Assembly (NCBI GenBank): GCA_002633005.1
Contig: NMRA01000054.1
Coordinates: 879,038-943,037, forward strand
Source of the DNA: Phoronis australis
Lineage: Eukaryota > Phoronida > Phoronidae
DNA length: 64,000 bases
Reading direction: 5' to 3'
The notes beneath the pieces were generated by a model, which was not told the origin of the DNA, did no database searches, and worked only from the letters and a program-made list of their open reading frames with translations. This document shows, in pieces, positions 60,520 through 64,000 of this stretch. Made by a program: the position numbers and the translations under genes. Position 1 is the stretch's first letter, and each line of letters begins with the position of its first letter.

Positions 60520-60589
60520 TTGAAGCGCTATCTGTGAGGTAATCTCGAAACTTGTTGCTTCTGGCAGGCGCGAGCTTCAGCGATTGCTC
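60520..60589 (+). other. Probable non-coding first exon of Mpv17
   Basis: GCGCGAGCTTCAGCGATTGCTC ends at a consensus donor GTAAGTTTT. It would splice to the acceptor TTTTTGTTTTCAG at 62267, leaving 48 bp of leader before the ATG at 62316. The 5' end is approximate. Confidence 0.5.
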
Positions 60590-60805
60590 GTAAGTTTTGC
60601 AGGTTTTCTGTTTTTTCTTCGAAAGTCGAATGTATAATTTACATTGTACGACAAATTGAAGTAATCATTATTTTATGTCGTTATCCTTTTGCTGTTTTGT
60701 AAGCTTTCCAAGCGTGGCATTCTCCACTTGAGTTGGCCTACGACCACGTCAAGCCAACTGAGTAAAACTGTAAGGCGGGGTATGCAACAAGGTTATACTC
60801 TGCGG

Positions 60806-61006
60806 CTAGACAGTAGGCTTACCGCCGTCTGAACTGGGCACAGAGGCTAGTCTTTTCATATGGCCGCTTTTTGGCAAATAATGGTTCATACTGACTAAAC
60901 CATTAAAGTAGAGGGACATCTTAGGTTTAAGCCAAGTTGGCTTGGGGACTCTGGGCCCGTTGATGTCTTTAAGTAGGCGTACTCTTCTCAGCTCGAACAA
61001 ATACTC
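60806..61006 (-). other. Exon-like sequence EYLFELRRVR, copy B
   Basis: TTTTTTGATTGCAG is followed on the minus strand by 66 codons and a stop: EYLFELRRVRLLKDINGPRV, PKPTWLKPKMSLYFNGLVSM, NHYLPKSGHMKRLASVPSSD. A diverged copy lies at 37032-37208. It may be the last exon of an unseen gene or part of a repeat family; no family is recognised. Confidence 0.35.
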
Positions 61007-61322
61007 CTGCAATCAAAAAATTAAATGTGGTAAGCACGTCTTTTGAATTGTTACACACTCCTGTGGTTATGCTGGTCAGAGCTTACAGACATACAGAGGA
61101 ATCAACAGGTGAAAGTTAAGTCTAATTTCTCTGAAAGTCAACCATGAAAGTATTTCATACAAAACACATCTGCTTCATGACATTTGTGGCATTTGTTGAA
61201 TGTCCTTTGCAAATAGCATTGGTTAGTGTCAGGCACGTTGTTTACAACATAAATTGCTGGATTAGGTTAGCATCAGATGGAAGCAGACAATAAGAGACCT
61301 GGACTATGTAAACATTGGTTTG

Positions 61323-61422
61323 CCCACAGGCGTCCTCAGCTTCTGATCGTCCCCAATACACTACATATAATACTGTTATATGTAGTGTATTGGGGACGAT
61401 CAAGCTGAGGACGCCTGTGGGT
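61323..61422. repeat. Near-perfect 100-bp hairpin
   Basis: The left arm CCCACAGGCGTCCTCAGCTT...CACTACATATAA is followed almost at once by its complement, ending GCTGAGGACGCCTGTGGG. The arms are about 48 bp and differ only by a 3-base indel; the loop is a few bases. Confidence 0.95.
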
Positions 61423-61446
61423 TTGCCACTCAATCCACCAGTCAAT

Positions 61447-61625
61447 CAGGATAGGGGTACCTAACCAATGATAACTTGTGGTCTTATAAAGAAGATAGGG
61501 GTACCTAAGCAATGATAACTTGTGGTCTTATAAAGAAGATAGGGGTACCTAACCAATGATAACTTGTGGTCTTATAAAGAAGATAGGGGTACCTAACCAA
61601 TGATAACTTGTGGTCTTATGAAGAA
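61447..61625 (+). repeat. 44-bp tandem repeat, four copies
   Basis: Units of GATAGGGGTACCTAACCAAT, GATAACTTGTGGTCTTATAA and AGAA. Copies are almost identical (one AAGCAATG variant), so the expansion is recent. It starts just after the hairpin. Confidence 0.95.
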
Positions 61626-62315
61626 GAACCATGTGAGTGACTCAAATCTATTGCCTCATAACATCCACTTCAGTGGAAGTTGCTGGTTTGCCAATGGTGG
61701 GTTGCCTGGCCCAAGTGTCTGCCTTTGGAAATAATTCCACTGATTTTAGGCTAACGGCTTAGGCTAATGAACAGCCCTCGGGAATATCGATAACAGCAAC
61801 AGCCAGGGAGTAACATGAACGTTATTGTTCTAAACAATAGTGCATGGTTTACCATCATAGTCAACTTACAGTATTTTCCATGTGGCACTCAGAAAAACCA
61901 AAATGAAGATACTTAGAATAACAATAAAGTTGAAAAAATAACTAACAGTAAACTATCAGGAGCTCTGGTGCGCTAAGCGTGTTAGGCTAAGGGAACAGCA
62001 GATGGCATTGAAATCTGTCTCAACTTTAGTAAAAAATAACTGCAAACATTGCGTTTCCCCTATTCAGTATATAAAATCCTGAATGCCTATGTTGCTTAGT
62101 GTAGCCTTCTGTGGAGTATTAAGTTTCCAGGTGTTTATATGAGATGAAAGGTACTAGTTCTGACTTGTAGCAATGAACTCAGTTACTGGATTGGAAATAT
62201 GTGATGATTTTATTCTGCTGTTATATTGCATCTGATTACTTTGATGGCATGATATTTTTGTTTTCAGTTCATGAGCGAGCCAGTCCTATCTTGACAGAAG
62301 ACAGCACTGCTAGTC

Positions 62316-62888
62316 ATGTCTTGGTTATGGCGTCATTACACACGCCTGTTGAACAAACACCCGTTCATCGTCCAGTGCTCTACTACAGGGGTATTGATGG
62401 GTGCCGGTGATTTTATCGCACAAGTCGCTGTCGAACGACGTACAATCCAGGACACCTACGAACCAAGACGAACTCTTAAGTACTTTGCAGTCGGCCTCTG
62501 TTATGGTGGACCCATTTTTCGCACCTGGTACTATACACTGGCCAAGATGTTCCCGAAGTCCCCTCCCAAGGTGGCCGTCCTGAAACGTGTCTTCATGGAT
62601 CAGTGTATATTTGCACCAGTATTCATTTTGAGCTTCATCGCAGTCGTCGGTTTCGTTCGTCCTGACCCCTGGGATGAGATTAAACATAAGATCAAGCGAG
62701 ATTACCGAGACATAATGGTGACCAACTACATCTTTTGGCCAGCGGCTCAGCTAATCAACTTTCACTTCGTGCCTCTCCACCATCGTGTCCTCGTTGTCAA
62801 TTGTTACTCAATCCTGTGGAACACGTTTATTGCCTGGAAAGCTGAGAGAGCAGTTGTAAAGCTTCAGTCTGAATTACTGAGTGAATAA
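62316..62888 (+). CDS. MPV17: Mpv17-family mitochondrial inner-membrane protein
   Basis: A single exon encodes 190 residues from MSWLWRHYTRLLNKHPFIVQ to SELLSE. It matches Mpv17/PMP22 family landmarks: LMGAGDFIAQ, VERR, the GPIFRTWY turn, LKRVFMDQCIFAPVF, and the C-terminal signature NYIFWPAAQLINFHFVPLHH...WNTFIAWKAER. Human MPV17 is 176 residues. Four hydrophobic segments are expected. Family members sit in the mitochondrial inner membrane and affect mitochondrial DNA maintenance, probably as a channel or transporter; the substrate is not settled. The start is the first ATG after the acceptor TTTTTGTTTTCAG (62267). All coding sequence lies in one exon, whereas vertebrate MPV17 is split; with a leader intron and divergent CDK11 promoter this is still most likely the functional gene rather than a retrocopy. 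Confidence 0.95.
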   Translation: MSWLWRHYTRLLNKHPFIVQCSTTGVLMGAGDFIAQVAVERRTIQDTYEPRRTLKYFAVGLCYGGPIFRTWYYTLAKMFPKSPPKVAVLKRVFMDQCIFAPVFILSFIAVVGFVRPDPWDEIKHKIKRDYRDIMVTNYIFWPAAQLINFHFVPLHHRVLVVNCYSILWNTFIAWKAERAVVKLQSELLSE

Positions 62889-64000
62889 GGGTGTGTGGCA
62901 ATTGCGGTATCAATTCCCATTTGTTGAGATGAGCATTATATATCTCATGTCAATTTTATGTAGGGTTCATCTTTTTATGTGCTGTTTACAAGTGTGGTTT
63001 ACTGGTTAAACAAATGTAAGATTGTAATTTTGATTTAAGCCATAATGCAAAATGGCTGTGATGTAACATTAGGAATTTCAGGGAATACAAACTGGACGTG
63101 CTATTGTCTGATTCATGGAGTAGGCTAAGAGTGAAAAAGGGCAATATAAGCATGTTGGTTCGTTGGGCCTTCAACTAGCATGTATTTGCGTGAAACCGCA
63201 TTTAGTGTGTTAAACAAAGACTTGTTGTGTGCTCAGAAATTTTGAGTGCCATGAGTAGGTCAGCTAGCTTATCTGTACGCTTTATTATGATGAAATCACG
63301 TTATGCAGACATTATCCATCCTACAGTTTTTCGAAGAATTTACAACAGCTTTTTGATGCGTTTCTACCATTGTGAAACTTGACAAGACTAGCACCATTTT
63401 TCCTCCACAAGTCAATATCTAAAAATAAATCCCAAATTTAGACTGTAACTGTAAGCCCTAGGGGACGTATTTGGAAAAGAGCCCATTTGTGGCTTTTCTA
63501 GTACCCTGTATGTCGTAAATCAAGCGAAACTGTAGGGTTTTGGTTACAGACGTACTCAAAGATATTTTTGAGGAGCAGCGATTTGAAGAGCCCTTGATTC
63601 CACTGGCAAATAAGTACTCCCTTGAATAGAGTTTTCTCATGGACACTTGAAGAATACTGGTCTCTAGTATGCATAATGCATTTTGTGCACTTATTGGTGC
63701 TTATCTTGCATAAGTTTAAAACTATTTGATCCTTGTCATTGTTGAATACACCTTTATTTCTGAAATTGGAAAACTGGTTGATTAAATCATTCGAAAAATG
63801 ACAATTTTCCTAAAGTTTGGAGTCTTTTGTGACATTGAAGCATTAAAAATAATTGCCCATTTAGAAATGTTAAGTTTGTGTTCCTAAAGAAAAATGCATT
63901 TCTTTCGAAAATTGGAAAAAATTGACATTCAAGCAAACAGACATTTTACTTCATGAATTGAAGACTTCTGTCCAGATTTAACTGTACAAGTTTGTCTCAG
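62889..64000. other. Mpv17 3' UTR and downstream AT-rich sequence
   Basis: AT-rich sequence without a convincing gene or repeat; the first part is presumably 3' UTR. Confidence 0.55.
63424..63429 (+). terminator. Candidate Mpv17 polyadenylation signal
   Basis: AATAAA about 535 bp after the Mpv17 stop codon. Other A/T-rich hexamers (ATTAAA near 63782 and 63842) could serve instead. Confidence 0.4.

Larger units (their letters stand above)
60590..62267. other. Proposed first intron of Mpv17
   Basis: 1.7 kb that holds, on the opposite strand, the EYLFEL exon-like copy B (60806-61006), then a hairpin (61323-61422) and a 44-bp tandem repeat (61447-61625). The rest shows nothing recognisable. Confidence 0.5.

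Overview
This window is eukaryotic nuclear DNA from an animal. It has AT-rich intergenic and intronic sequence, spliceosomal introns with GT..AG borders, many short exons, cut-and-paste transposons and minisatellites, and one assembly gap. The gene content (a CTRP12/erythroferrone-like secreted factor, CDK11, Mpv17 and an SLC25 carrier) with Kolobok-like THAP transposons suggests a marine invertebrate, probably a deuterostome such as a lancelet or hemichordate. The sequence alone does not fix the species. No bacterial or viral genome is present.

Layout. (1) 1-1617, minus: two exons of an SLC25A33/36-type mitochondrial nucleotide carrier that runs off the left edge. (2) 5302-15323, minus: a complete seven-exon gene for a CTRP12 (adipolin)/erythroferrone-like secreted protein of 319 residues. 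(3) 17752-26582, minus: a probable two-or-more-exon gene for an unrecognised protein that starts Met-Gly-Cys (possible N-myristoylation). Its promoter side has a CRE palindrome and its intron holds a 1.1 kb hAT-like element and a Kolobok-like element. (4) 26.7-42.7 kb: a repeat-rich gene desert with a 24-bp minisatellite around a 561-N gap, a 56-bp GC-rich minisatellite, a 28-bp minisatellite, two more Kolobok-like copies, a LINE tail, and several decayed exon-like relics, including two broken somatomedin-B exons. (5) 43651-60261, minus: CDK11 (PITSLRE kinase), 16 coding exons plus a probable non-coding first exon, 715 residues. (6) 60589-62888, plus: Mpv17, head to head with CDK11 across a short bidirectional promoter, with its whole coding sequence in one exon.

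Functional links between the genes are loose. CDK11 and Mpv17 probably share a promoter. Otherwise this is ordinary gene neighbourhood. Exon borders were read by hand from codon phase, splice dinucleotides and remembered family motifs; no database search was run.
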